DNA of 64,000 nucleotides, taken from positions 9,315,249-9,379,248 of the forward strand of contig OZ038423.1 of the NCBI GenBank assembly GCA_964036155.1, given 5' to 3'. Below are positions 51,131 to 63,635 of this stretch, one piece after another. Position 1 is the stretch's first letter; the number at the start of each line of letters is the position of its first letter. A model generated the notes under the pieces. That model searched no databases, was not told where the DNA came from, and saw nothing but the letters and a program-made list of their open reading frames with translations. A program made the position numbers and the translations under genes. Origin of the DNA: Diploscapter coronatus. Taxonomy: Eukaryota > Nematoda > Chromadorea > Rhabditida > Rhabditidae.

Positions 51131-52080
51131 TTGAACAGGTTGATCACACAGACACAGGCTAGGGCAGCGACTAGAGATCTGAAATATCAGAGATTTTCAC
51201 AAACCAGGAAGACTGCAAGGGATACGGAAGGCTAGAATATAGAATAGTCGTGTATTTCAGGCGATTTTTATTTGAAAATGACAAAGTTTCAAGTCTATCA
51301 GAAGATAGAAAGAGGAATTTGATAAAAAAAAAGGCAAGTGCAAAAAAAGTGCGTGAATTTTAGGATTTTCAAGATTTTACGAAAAAGTCTAGAAAAAATG
51401 AATTTGAGTAACTTAAGATGGATGTAGATAGTCACATGAAGCGGGGGACGAAAGTACACGCACATCAATAATTGCCGTTATCAGTGACGAAATTTTTCGC
51501 TTCGAAAGAACGAAAATGAAGAAGAATAGATGAAAATGAAAAAATCGATTCATTTTGCAGTTTCCTCGAGAAAATAAGTCGCTGAAACGGTGAAGTTCGC
51601 GATTTCAAAAGAGCCATTGACTTTCACTTTTGTGCGACGAAAACCCAAGGAAAATCGATCGAGGCGACAATAAAAATGCGTGCGAAAAGACGGTGTAACT
51701 TGTCAACAGAAACGTTTCAACATAACCGAGCAAAGTGGTCGGAAAATCGATTTCGGCCACTTGGCGAAATCGTCATCTTCCGATTCTTCTCCGCATAATT
51801 GATCTTTCCCCAAACAAAAGACCCGTTTTTCTTGCGTAACCCGTCCGATTATTGATTACCGTCATTTCACTGGAGAATTTTTCAAACGAGGTGTGTGACC
51901 TAATTTCTCTCTTTCTCCGAAAAAACCATGAAAACTGCGCGAGTGAAAACCCAATTTTGGTCCCTCCTACTCTAGGCAAAAGTTTCGAGAAGTTATCGAT
52001 TAGTCTCGAACTTGAATTGATGAGAACTGACGAGGGAAAATTCCCGATATAAACAAAGGTCTAGGCAGCATTTCGAAGCT

Positions 52081-52090
52081 AGAGACGCAG
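52081..52090 (-). promoter_or_regulatory. CTGCGTCTCT promoter-like motif
   Basis: The plus strand reads AGAGACGCAG, so the motif points towards rab-5. Identity as a promoter element is from memory of Caenorhabditis work and was not tested. Confidence 0.45.
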
Positions 52091-52663
52091 AGAAGGAGGA
52101 CGGCGAACAGTGATAGAGGATGAAAAAGGGACGAGGGGAAGGGTGTCTGTGACATGTGATAAGCCCGTGAGTTAATCGTCACTAGGAATAATTATGTAAT
52201 ATGTAATGGGGAAATCGATAGTTATCGATCGATTTCGAGTGCGAGGAGAAGAGGGCTCATTGACCCGATGAATCACTTGTTGGACTGGCGAGTGTCAGGA
52301 GGGAAAAACGACGCAAACCGACATTGACAATTTCACGAGAGGGGAAGGGAAAAGGGGAGAACCAGAGAACCAGCCGGGGGGCCTTTCGCTGTCTGCAACT
52401 CTCTCGAATTCGCACGCTATTCCCCGTCTGCGACTTTTTCGTGCTCTCTCGCCACTGCGTATCAGACGCGTGCTTTCAGTGCAAGTTATTTATCTGTCAC
52501 TTGCTGCTGCTCGAGATCGGGGCTTGTCTGCCCCTGTGTCTGTCAACCCCTGACTCTTATCCGAGACTCTAGAGAAATCATATCTGCGGTTTTCATATCA
52601 CTCGAAAATCCCGACCTCTCTTAGTTCCTCTCATTTTCCCGCGATATTTCGCATTTTTAAAGC

Positions 52664-52673
52664 AGAGACGCAG
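52664..52673 (-). promoter_or_regulatory. CTGCGTCTCT promoter-like motif (second copy)
   Basis: A second identical AGAGACGCAG followed by AGGG, 583 bp from the first and 465 bp before the NMNAT start. Confidence 0.45.
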
Positions 52674-53137
52674 AGGGCATTTTAAAATTGTGAGGTTCTT
52701 ATTTTTTCCGTCGAGTTTTCGTTATCATTTCGACTTTCAGCTTTCGACGGCCCTTTCTCCTGATTCTCTCGCGAAAGTCCGCTAATTTTTATCCGGATTT
52801 CTGTTTATCTAACTTTCTGTTGCCAGTTAGAAAGTGCAGAGTCGTTATCCTTCCCCGCTCTCTCTGTCCTTGTATTTCAATTTCTAGTTAGATAACGGCC
52901 GACTTTCAACGACTATCCCATTATCTTCCAAGTATCTGATATCAGAAATTGATTCTTGAATCTTTTATTCTCCACTGTGACTTATCACATGACTTTCTAT
53001 TCTTCAATTTTACGATCTCCTTTGAAATCTCCATTTTTGGCGCGATTTTCGAATTGAAATGGAATTTTCGGGTTTTGTCGGGATTCTCGGATTTATTTGT
53101 TTTTTCTCGTATTTCTTGTCGATTTATTGGTTTTCAG

Positions 53138-54797
53138 ATGGCTCACCGATCGGCGAAAATCGCGCTGCTCGCCGTTGGCAGCTTCAACCCACCCACCATC
53201 ATGCATTTAGTAGGGAAATTTAATTTTTCTCGAAAAAATGATTGTTTAGTTTTTCCTAAACTCCCCGAAAATCGTTTTCGGTTAATTTTTTCAAGAGAAT
53301 TAGATTTTAGTAGAAACAGCTATTTTTACAGTGCCAAATCGGCTTCTTGCATTTCCTCCAAATTTTATGTTGGGAAGTGCAGGTGAAATCTTGCTAAAAT
53401 ACAGGAAGAACCAGAATGGGAAAGTATTCCAGGATTTTTTTTCGAATAATTATAAAAAAAAATTCAACATTGCAAGTTTTAGCGCATGCTGGAAGTGGCA
53501 CGCGACTATGTTGAGCAGCAAGAGGGCGGTCAGGTGGTGGAGGGTATTCTCTCGCCTGTGGCCGACACCTACGGCAAGGTTGGACTGGCCAGCGCCGAAC
53601 ATAGACTCTCTATGGCCAAGGCTGCTGCTGGCAATGCCAATTGGATCAGAGCGGACGGATGGGAGTGCAGTCAGGTTGAGTTTTTTTAATGAAAAAAGCA
53701 AATTATTGGAAAAAATAATGAAAGTTCTTGAAAAAGATGACTTTTCTGTAGGAAAAAATGGAAAACCAATTACAAATTTACGATTTAAAAAAAAAATTTC
53801 TCGATTTCAGAAGACCTGGACACGTACGCTCGAAGTGCTGAAGCACCATCGCGATGCACTCAAACATAAATACAGTGGGTCATTTTACTCAGTTTTGTTT
53901 TGTACACGATTTTTTATGAGCCTGAACATGTGAATTTCTAAAATGAGCAAATGAATTCAGACTCCGACATTCGGCTGAAGCTGGTCGTGGGCGGCGACGT
54001 CGTCGACTCTTTCACCAGGATTCTTCCTAATGGACAGGTAAAAATGAAGCAATTTCTATTGGAAAAATGAAAATCGCCGTAACGTTTTCGATAAAATAGG
54101 AGATTTTGGACTTGGTATTTTATATTCATTTTGCTCTATATATCCAGCTGGTAATAATTTGAGAAGATGTTGATCTTTATGTGATTTTTCTGAACTGTAT
54201 AAATAATATATTTTGCTATTTAGCACCTATGGGCTCCATCGGACATCAAGTCGATAATCTCTGAGTTCGGCCTGTTGGTGATCACTCGCGACTGCGCACA
54301 GCCTCTCGACACCATCAAACAGCTCACTCATCTCAATGGAATCTCCGAACAAGTTGTCTGTCAGTTTTTTGGAAATTTTTATGAATTGAGAACTTTTTCT
54401 TCAAGCATCTCTTAGATGTATCATTTGAATATGATACGATTTTTGAATACTTTCACACGCAACATGTTGATATTTTCGTAGTGTAAACATAGTTCTCACG
54501 ACGCTTTTTCTCTGAAATTTAAAATGGGAAGGCAAAATATTCCATTATCATCAAAAGTGATGAAGTTGCATGTTTCACTTTATTAGAAGATTTCAATTCT
54601 CGTTTATTTTTGTATCATTGATAGAACATTTAGAAATTTTTATCGTAAACATTCTTTCAGTCCTATCTGACGAAGTGTGCCCGTGCGCAGTGAGCTCGAC
54701 CCGTTTGCGTACTGCGATCAAAGAAGGCCGTTCCATCCGCTACGCCACTCCCGATGCAGTCGTTCAGTACATCGACAAGCATGGACTCTATCAGTAG
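53138..54797 (+). CDS. nmat-2: Nicotinamide/nicotinate mononucleotide adenylyltransferase
   Basis: This enzyme joins NMN or NaMN to ATP to make NAD+ or its deamido form. Six exons (53138-53209, 53483-53674, 53811-53874, 53961-54037, 54224-54359, 54661-54797) sum to 678 nt, giving 225 residues. The nucleotidyl-transferase motif GSFNPPTIMHLRM spans the first intron; the GxFxPxT..H pattern is intact. Next come SPVADTYGKVGLASAEHR, WTRTLEVLKHH, VVGGDVVDSF, FGLLVITRD and the second catalytic motif SSTRLRTAI, followed by the family ending YATPDAVVQYIDKHGLYQ. There is no targeting signal or membrane helix, so a soluble nuclear or cytosolic enzyme is likely. The ATG abuts a TTTTCAG acceptor. The symbol is supported by its place beside rab-5, as I recall for C. 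elegans nmat-2. Confidence 0.93.
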
Positions 54798-56295
54798 GCC
54801 ATTTTTAAAGATACATTATTTAAAAACAAAACCATTTATTGATCACTTTACTTTACGGAAAGTGAAGTGATAAATAAGCAGTATTTTATTCATTCATTTT
54901 TCGTAAAGTAGTTTGAAGCTCTTCCTCATTTGAACTTATCAACTTCACTTATTTTTAAAGATTTTTCGTAAATTTTTAGTAATTATTGAAAAGTAAACCA
55001 AAATTTGCGAAAAGCCAAAATTAAATTCATGGCTCAACCAACAACTACTATTATAGGTAAAACACCTTTTAAGCGGTATTTTATGATTTTACCCTTTGAG
55101 ATGTTCTTTACTGTGAATTTAAAGATATTAGCTTCTTGTTCCCAAAACTAATGGTACTGTAATATGAGTAGGAAGTCGTGAATTTTGAGACTTAGGGATC
55201 GAATCTTATTATTCTTGAAGGTTTTATGATTTTCGGCCGAATTATCAAAATTTACGAATCAAAATCGAAAAATTCAATATCAAATCATTTATTTTGCTTA
55301 CTGTAGTAAACCGCATGGATCCTTAGAAACCGGTATCTTTGAAAACTCCCTCCTAACAATACTTCGGCTCTTTTTTATTATTATTTGTTTGTTATAAAAA
55401 GAGCCAAGTCAATACGTTTTTTTTTAAAGAAATTTCAAAGGACGATTTTTAGATTTTCTAGTAAAATGAGATTTTTATGCGAGTAAAAACTAATTTTATA
55501 GGACTTTCAGAAAATTTTAGTATTTATTCTAGTCAAACCGATAAAGATGCTCTTCAAAAATGATTTTAAAAAAGCGGGTAAAACTGAAAAATACGAGTTT
55601 TATTGAATTTTTTTTGCCGAATTAAGCTGTTTTTCACTTCAACTTTCTTGCCTTATCACTTACTTATCAGGAGTATTTTTAAAGAAAAAACCCCAAAACT
55701 CAAAGATACAGGTTAAAAACAAATAGTAACACTTGCCTACGCTTTGTGGATGAATGTAAAATTCTATTTCATCGTATTCAAATTCTAAATCGTTAGTTGG
55801 TTTGAACCATTTCACTTATCATTTCTATCATGTCATAGGGTTTTAAAAATCAAGCAAAATTTTGTATCTTCAGGGTTTTTTAAACGAAATTTTGCATGGT
55901 TTTTGATCAAATTGGTACTGTACAGGAACCAATTTTAATTCGACAACACTCTGTCATCCGATATCGTTGTATTTTTTAGTTTAAAAGCCTTCTTATTTTA
56001 TTTCGAGACAACGACAATGGATGATAGTCCGTTGTCGAAACGTAAGATCATTTTTGTCACTTTGAACTCAACGTTCCAACTACTGTTTCGCTCCATTATT
56101 CATTGTTATCGCTTTTATTCTCTCAGTGTGGCATTTAATCAAAATCGAATAAACTTATTCCTGGTTTTCGATAAGTAATTACCAACAAGTACCGTTGAAT
56201 CGGGTAACTATCTCTATAACTGGAGGCTTAATTGGCTTACAATTAATTATCTCAGTTAATTGCAGGAATGAGGATTACCATCTAGAACAGGGCAA
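54798..56295. other. Intergenic region upstream of the PHACTR-like gene
   Basis: AT-rich, with a small hairpin of TGATCACTTTAC type just after the NMNAT stop (about 54840-54870). An acceptor, ATTGCAG, at 56258-56264 precedes a five-codon upstream frame (56268-56285) and the main ATG at 56296, so an upstream exon or spliced leader is expected. No other gene was seen. Confidence 0.5.
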
Positions 56296-59200
56296 ATGAA
56301 GGGAAAAAAGAACGAGAAAGGGACGACCAAAGTGGCGGCGGAAAAGGAAAACCTGGACCCAGTCAAAGTCGGAGGAAGTTCAAATTCTGGACCGGAAAAA
56401 TCGGGAGGTGGAGAAAATTCAGGTTGGGATTACTTTGACTCGATTTTTTATTATTATTATTTTTATCTTTTCCACTTTGAGAATGTTGAAAATTTTCTAC
56501 ATTTCTATCATCTTTTCTCGAGGTTCAAAAACGACATAAATTTGAGGAGAATTTTCTTGACAATTTTTGGCGTCAATGTTCAAAAATTAACTTGAAAATG
56601 GCAATGAAAAGTAATTGCCGAACAATTTTTCTAAATGTCTAAGGTTCAAACATTTGATTTGGTTACGTCATAATTGCCCATTAGTCGAAGTCAATTTCAC
56701 ATTTTGACAATGTCACTTTCAAATGATTGTACTTTTGTTGATAAGAAAAAGACCCCACGCTTCGGTGCTCGGCATTTTGAATTAGAATTGGGGTGATGTT
56801 TTGGAAAATAACAATTAATAATTAGACCTGACAGGCCGACCCTAGATAAGAGTTGGGATAATTTGATAACAGCAGACCAACTGATAATTTTGACCAGAAC
56901 TTTGGATTTTGGAGCTATTATCGGAAAATGTTCTGATCAGCAATTTCAAATTCCTAATGTTTTTGAAGAAAACCTCTGCGCATAAGTTTCTAATTCTTCT
57001 TATTTGCAGCTTTGGGCTTATTCTCTGCAAAAGCCTGCAAAGTTCGGAAATAATCTCCCCAAATATTTGCGCAAGAGGTATCATTATCGGTCTGAACTGT
57101 TTTTATCGCGCTTCCTGGGAAATTAGTTTCACTTCCTAGGATTTTGTCTCGTTTTTCCTTCGAATTTCCTTTCTTTCTCATCATTTGATTCTCTATTTGT
57201 TTCAGACTCCTTCAGGCAGTTTCTCTAATTTGCGCGCTATTCCCCTTTTCTGTTCTTTTGAACCCTCTTCAAATCTTTGAAATCTTCACCTTTCTAGCTT
57301 CTTTTCTGTTTCTTCGACTTCGATTTTCTCTCACCCTTTTCTAGTTCTTTCATTTTCTCCTTCACACTATTTCTTATCTTTTCTGTAATCTCTCGTATTT
57401 TCGCATTCTCTCTCAGATTTTCTCTCCTTGTATTTGCAATTTCGTAGTGGCCGTTAGGGGCTTGTTCGTTTTCGCTCCGTTTTTCACCAATTCGAGAGTT
57501 TCAACATCGTTTCTTGAATGAGCGGCGAGAGATAATGCAAATATGAGAGAGAAAAGATGCAGAAACTGAGAAAAAGCAAAATATCAACATGAAAAGTGCA
57601 TAAATGATTTTTGGAAAGTTCGGAAAATTTTTCTTGAAATACTGTATACTGTATTTAAAATTCTACTATTTCCTTTTTTCTTAAGACACGAGGAGACGAA
57701 TGCATAATTTTTGAATTATCTCGGATTCTTTGTTTTCTATTTTATTAAGATTCAAAAGCGCTTCCTCGTGTCTTGTATCCTTCGATGTCTCCTTCTCTAA
57801 TTTGTTCTCACTTGGGGGATTTCCTTATTTCTTTTAACTGAAACCCAGCCAATCAGGAACTCTTTAACTTGTTTGGAGATTTTTGTGCTTTGATACTATT
57901 CCAGAAGTGGATGATAACTAATTTTCTTGTTCTTTATTTAACTACCACCGATTATCACGCAACGTTTCTTTTGAAAAGGCTAATGATTCCATTTTTCAAT
58001 TCTCCAAATTTGGAATGAAATTCCTGGAGCGTCATTTCTGATGCTCACCTACCAAACTTAATCTGCTCTAATACCTTCACTTGTTCATTAGAAAATGTCT
58101 TCCGTTTAGTAAGTTAAAAACTAACATGTTTATTTTTGACCCCTGCCCCTATATCCGTCTTATCATTTTCTTGAAGAATCGATATAGAATAATTAGTTTT
58201 TTCTTCGAAATTTTATATTATGACTTGCCGAAAATCATAGTGAGAAGCAACGATTCTAATTTTATCCTATATTTGCGGAACTCCGTTCTGGGGAACATCA
58301 GTTTGATATTGCCTGACTCTTGCTCTCTCTCTTTCTACAACTCTATTTTTGCACATCTAACTCAATCTGCCTCGTCTTTCTCGTCTAATTCGACGTGGTC
58401 CCACATTCTGCCATCTTCTCGTTCCATTCGAAAGCCTTCTTGTCTCAATTCCCGGTCTATTCAAACTAAGACTCAGCTTCTCCCTTATTCCAAAAATCTG
58501 CCAGATTTTGTAAAAATTCGAAATTCATCGAAGAAAATGTTCGACTTCGCAAACTTGCTATGCATTTCGAATTATTCCACCGCGAAAAATCACAGGAAAA
58601 GTGAGTTTTTGGAAATTTTATTGATAAATAAAAACTTCTCGTCGATTTTTGGAAATCATTTATTCCCACTGATCGTTCGAAATTTAGAAAATTTTTCTGT
58701 CCAACACTTATTTACTCATTTTTCTCGAAAGAAAAAAAACATAAATATCGGATAAAATTACCATAATATTCGTTTTTTCTTTTGATTCTTGATCAATTGT
58801 AGACTGAAGTAAGGAGAATCTTGTTACATTCGAGTAAGCCCCCATAATCTCTATAAGAACATGATGAAACTATTTTGCTCCTGAATTTTCCAATTTTTTT
58901 TCTGATGCTGAAACATAAAAGGCTCGTATTTCACTTCGATTACTTTTTGTTTGTAATGTTTCTCAATCCATCTCTAGTTTTATTGGGGATTTTGAGGCTT
59001 TGAATTTTCTATTTGAGGAAAGCTGCGCCCTATTTGAGGCAAGAAATTTGATCTACTGCGCAAGTACACGCTTTACATTATGTCTCATGCATAATTCATC
59101 GACAAAAAATCCAACTTTCTTTTCAGCTTTTACTTACTTTATTTTTCTGTATACTAGCCATTAACTTGTGGTATTAATGATAATGTTGGATAGAAATAAT

Positions 59201-62200
59201 TAATGATTGGTTATCATACACTATTTTTTCCTTTTACGATGATAAACTGTCGAGAAAATCAATTTGTGATATTATAAACCGTAAAAATAGAAGAAAACGA
59301 TTTTTCCAAATTTGACCTTTCATTTGCCATTTCTCCTTTCAAATCACCATAAATGCAAGCCTGAATATAGCAACAGCTCGATTATTATGCATTAGCGCAA
59401 TTCTAATAAGGTGATATTTTCCCCCTTGACATTTACATGCAAAATTGCTTCGTGTAATAAAATTAGTCCAGAAATAGCGTGATTCAGCGAAATTTTACAA
59501 GTTTCTATCTGATTGACAAAAACTCGAATATTCGATTTTTGGGGCGACGTTTTGAATTTTGGAAAACAAATATTCTTGGAAATTGGAGCTAATTTTGGTA
59601 CATGTGACTTCGACAGTTGATTTAGGGAATTACTTACGAAATTGTCTTTTTTTTAATTTTTATCCGCTGGTTTAGATTAAGGACCTAAAATATTCGTTTT
59701 TTTTCTATTTTTAGATCATCCAGACAAAATATTGATCTTTCAAAAAATCTTTAAAAAATTCTCAAAAATAGTTTTTCAAAATTGGCAAATTTGTTCATCC
59801 CCGTGAAACGGATGTCGGCTCAATTGAACCTTTTTCCACACGTGATTTTCTCGGAAAAAAAACCTCCAAAATGCGAAAATCTGGCGGAAAATTGCTTTCT
59901 GGCACATTTTCAAGCGCGTTTTCCTCATTTCCAGCAGACCTTTCGACGATTTCCAATCGCAAACTTCCGCTCTTGTTTATGCTTCTTTGGCGTCTTTATT
60001 TAACGCGCCCCCATTTGTGAGAGAAATTTAATGGTTTGGTTGATTTCTTGAATCGTTAACGAAAATATTACGATATACATTTTTATCGATTTTATAAAAT
60101 TGATTTTTGCATAACTTCTATCTCTGAACCCTTTTTTTCAGAAAAAAAGTTCTAATTAGCGATATCAAAGGGCAAATTTCTCCATTTTCTCTAAATTCGT
60201 TTGTCAGCTCTTTCGTTCTCTTCCCTTGTTAATTTCTGCCTGATTTATGCAGGGATTTCTAGGAATTAACTCTAGCAAACTGCCTCTCTTCAATTGCAAA
60301 TTAACCTCGGAAAATCGACATTTTCTCGTGATTTCTAAAAATTTCATCAATTTAGATAAAAGTGCCTATGAGCAATTTTCAAAACATCGATGACAAATTT
60401 GGAAATTTATTGAAATTTGATCATGAGGGAAAACATTATTGAGAAGAAACAACATGGTGATTCAATCAGAATCATCAAACCATTTTAGAAATGATTTCTC
60501 AATTTTTCGACTAATTTGTTGGTTGCATTTTGTGAGGTCATTGAAGGGGTGTTCGAGGAAAAACTCGTTATTTTTACTTGCTTTCATAACTGTATGACTT
60601 AAACTCTTTACTTCTGAATTTCGAACGTAGTTTTGATTTCGCCAAACTTCAAAAATCGGTTTGAATTAGAACTCCTTTGAATAACTTTAGGAAGTGACTC
60701 ATGCTACTCAGCCCCTCCATTCGAGCATATTTTTACGTCATTAGTAAAACCAATAACCTAAATTTGTTATTAGGTAAACGAACATGTAAATGTGCATTTT
60801 GCGGATATTTACCAAAATAGGAGATACTTTTTGTTGATTAGCAATTTTGGTCCATATTTGAGAGGAATTTTTATTGCTAGATCAAATTTTGGCTTAACTT
60901 TTCGAAATTTATTCTCACTGATTTTTTTATAAAACTAGTCCTTTATCATGATATTAATTTAGTGAAGATTGACTTTTGGCCTGAAATTTACATGAGAAAC
61001 TAAGTAGCGTGCAAATTTACTCTCTTGCAACTTTTACTTTCAATTTTGCATTTTGAGTGCTCTTGAGCCCAAAATGCTCTAGTTCTAGCGATTTATAAAG
61101 TGAGGTCATCAATTCTTAGTTTTTGTCTGCTGGTTCTGGTCTGAAACCTTGGAACCCTCAAATACTGACATATTGAAAATGTTCTCGTCGTTCGTTCTCG
61201 CTGCCCGAACTTGTCAACTTGATTTGTTCCCTTTGTTGAATTTTTTGAATTCGGGCATTTCTCATCCTCCCTCCTCTTCTCTCCCATTCACTCTAGCCGA
61301 CTTTTCTTCATTTTTGTTTTCTTGTAAAACCTCTTGGGACTTGAGGCTTTTATCATACCTTTCCAAATTTGGCATTCTCGGGATATATCCCATCCATTTT
61401 AAATGAAAATCCGGTTATCGGTATTCTTCATCGTGTAAATAGATTTTTCTTAGGAAGACTATTCTTTACTGGATTTTCGTATGATGTTACTTTTTGATTT
61501 ACTGAAATCTTGCTATGCTTGCATTTTTCCCGGGCTCATCTCTCGTGGGAGGCTTTCTGAGCTATGAAAAGCCCGAGATTTTTGTCATTTTTGGGCGGCC
61601 TGGCGCACTCAAGCATCCAGCAAATCACGCATCTCTCTTGGACGTCGTTTATAATTCGGGCAGTCAAAACAGCTCAGCGTGAATGTCACCTAGCGCAGTG
61701 GTTGTAATGCGGGGATTAATTTTTGACAAAAATATTCTTGAACTTTTTCCTAAAAATAATGAAAGTTCAGGGGCTTCCTTTCATTCTGAAAAGAAATATT
61801 GGATTTTAGCGATTTTTAGTCTTGACGTAAGAGATAGGATTTTTTTTTGTAAATGTAGGGTTGATTTTTTAAACGGATTATTTTTTACGATTTTATTTTC
61901 CCGGTTGAAAAGTCAACAAAATTTCGGTATTTTGACGAACACGCGCTCGCACAAAATTTTGTCGGATGATTCAAAACGGAAGAGGGATTATGAAAGAGGG
62001 AAAACAGGAACAAGTTTGTTGCAAGAGACTCGCGAAAAACGAACTTTCCAATCTGTATTCTCTTCTCTAGTTACTATTTCATTCGATGCACTTACTTTTC
62101 GTTATTCCTGCTTTGCTTTATTTACTCGTTTCATAAACACTACTATTTTATAGTCGACTGATTTCTAAAAGATTTTTTGACACAAAAGTTATAGCGATTT

Positions 62201-63635
62201 AGCATTACATTATATTACTTTCAAAACCATGTAATTTTTAGACTTTGTGAAAAGTGGTGATTCTTATCTGAAAATCCTCACAATTTCATTTGATCCAATT
62301 TTCTGTAAGTTTAAAAAAAATCATTACTCTTCCAGAACTTGAATCTTTTATTTGCTTTTCATTTTTAGCCACGTTCCGATTTTTGAATATATCTGTCATT
62401 CTGCCATTTTTCTTTCTGTTTCCCAGATTACGGCAATTATTCAACCGCCTCTGGCAATTCGTTCCCACTTTCCCTTTGCCTGTTCTCTGTTGCTTCAGTG
62501 AAAAAATCGAACGAGTCGTTTGACTCTTTCCGATTTCTTTTGCATTTTTGTATTTTGATGATACAAATTGTGCCCTTTTTGAGAGATCGGGGAGATTATT
62601 TTTGATTAGGAGAATTTTCAACGATTTTCAAAGAACACCAAACATGCCCATCTTTCCTATGCGACCTTTAAAGATGCATTTTATTTCTTTTTATTCACAA
62701 AATATCTATTCCTCCTTCAAAAATCTTCATTCTTTTTTACAAAGAAAAAAAAACGAAATTTTCAAACTTTTCAGATAAGCTGGTCGCATCGTCTCAGAGC
62801 CAGGATGATTGGATGGTAGCAAACTCGGCAGTCGTCGGTTCTTCGAACGGAGAATTGTCCTCGGAGAGGAAAGAAATGACGATGCCCACCGTGGTTGTTT
62901 GTGGGGGCGACAACGGACAGACTGCCGCTACGTCTGTCACCGTCGAGAGTCCCAGTAAACGGTAACGTTTCCTACTGACACTTTTAAACTGATATTTTTA
63001 ATTTTGAAATGCCAATGATAGGTTTCAAAATTGCTAAAATACAAAAGGTTTTGAGGAAGTGTCGACACTTTTTTGATAAAGTAAAGAGGATAAATTACTT
63101 TCAGAAAGCGTCGCGCCTTCGCAATCACATCGACAATTGGGACGTCGAAATTCTGGCTCCGACTCGTTCGACCCTGGAAGTGGAGGCATCCCAAAAGGAA
63201 GATGAGGAGGTGCATTCAGGAATTATTTCAGTTTTTATAAATGTTTGCTTCCTTTCTGCAAGATCTTCCAACGTTACTCTAAATTTCAATTCAAATTTAT
63301 TTAGTCTAAGAAAAATTTGAAACTTTAGGTTCATTTGTAAAATACGTTTTCCCAAAGGGTATTTCAAATTTTCAGATCCGGCAGTGAGCGTTCGTCCCGC
63401 TCTCCGCGTGCATCGGCAGTTTTGGGTGCCTGTCCTCCCTCGCCCTCTCTCCCAGACATCCACGGAATTATGCCAGGTATAATACTCAAAACCAATTGAT
63501 TCCTGGAATTAATCAAGTAATCCAAAGCGAAACAATTGACTGACATGCTTTCAGCCAGACTGCGGACTTCCCAGTCGGAGGACACACTCATCCAGTTGGC
63601 GGATCAAATCAAAGGAAGAGGACACTTGCCAAACG
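56296..63635 (+). CDS. PHACTR-like phosphatase/actin regulator (partial, continues past right edge)
   Basis: Five exons join in consistent phase: 56296-56422, 62775-62961, 63105-63209, 63376-63476 and 63555-63635. The first intron is 6352 nt. The protein starts MKGKKNEKGTTKVAAEKENL, is Gly/Ser-rich, then acidic and Ser-rich (SSQSQDDWMVANSAVVG). Exon 3 encodes a basic aromatic block, KFWLRLVRPWKWRHPKRKMR. This resembles the FKPWKWRKKK hallmark near the N-terminus of phosphatase-and-actin-regulator proteins, which bind PP1 and G-actin. Exon 4 is Ser/Pro-rich. No RPEL motif is visible in the window; it may lie further right. Exon 3 is also open in a second frame, but that frame does not fit the phases. 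The gene is well supported; the family is moderately so. Confidence 0.6.
56423..62774 (+). other. 6.35-kb first intron of the PHACTR-like gene
   Basis: T/C-rich on the plus strand, consistent with intron sequence in this direction. It holds a palindrome at 57683-57774 and a 224-codon open frame at 58081-58755 that ends near possible splice donors but has no recognisable domain. Alternative promoters or exons could lie here. Nothing else is supported. Confidence 0.6.
57683..57774. repeat. 92-bp element with perfect 12-bp inverted ends
   Basis: AAGACACGAGGA and TCCTCGTGTCTT bound an AT-rich interior in the large intron. It is MITE-like, with no clear target duplication. Confidence 0.55.

Larger units (their letters stand above)
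51131..53137. promoter_or_regulatory. Divergent promoter region of rab-5 and the NMNAT gene
   Basis: The two starts face away from each other across 2 kb. Two copies of AGAGACGCAG (inverse CTGCGTCTCT), which I recall as a nematode promoter motif, occur at 52081-52090 and 52664-52673. C/T-rich tracts lead into the NMNAT acceptor TTTTCAG, which abuts its ATG. No gene was seen. Confidence 0.6.

Noticed and set aside
58081..58755. 224-codon plus-strand open frame in the large intron
   Set aside because: No domain, T-rich low-complexity composition and no convincing acceptor. Probably an accidental frame, though an alternative exon cannot be excluded.
61691..61701. TAGCGCAGTGG, which matches a tRNA A-box
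   Set aside because: No B-box (GGTTCGAAT-like) follows at the right distance and no cloverleaf can be drawn. At most it is a tRNA fragment, more likely chance.
61683..62153. 156-codon plus-strand open frame
   Set aside because: Phe/Ser-rich with no motif and AT-driven codons. It lies in an intron of a well-phased gene.
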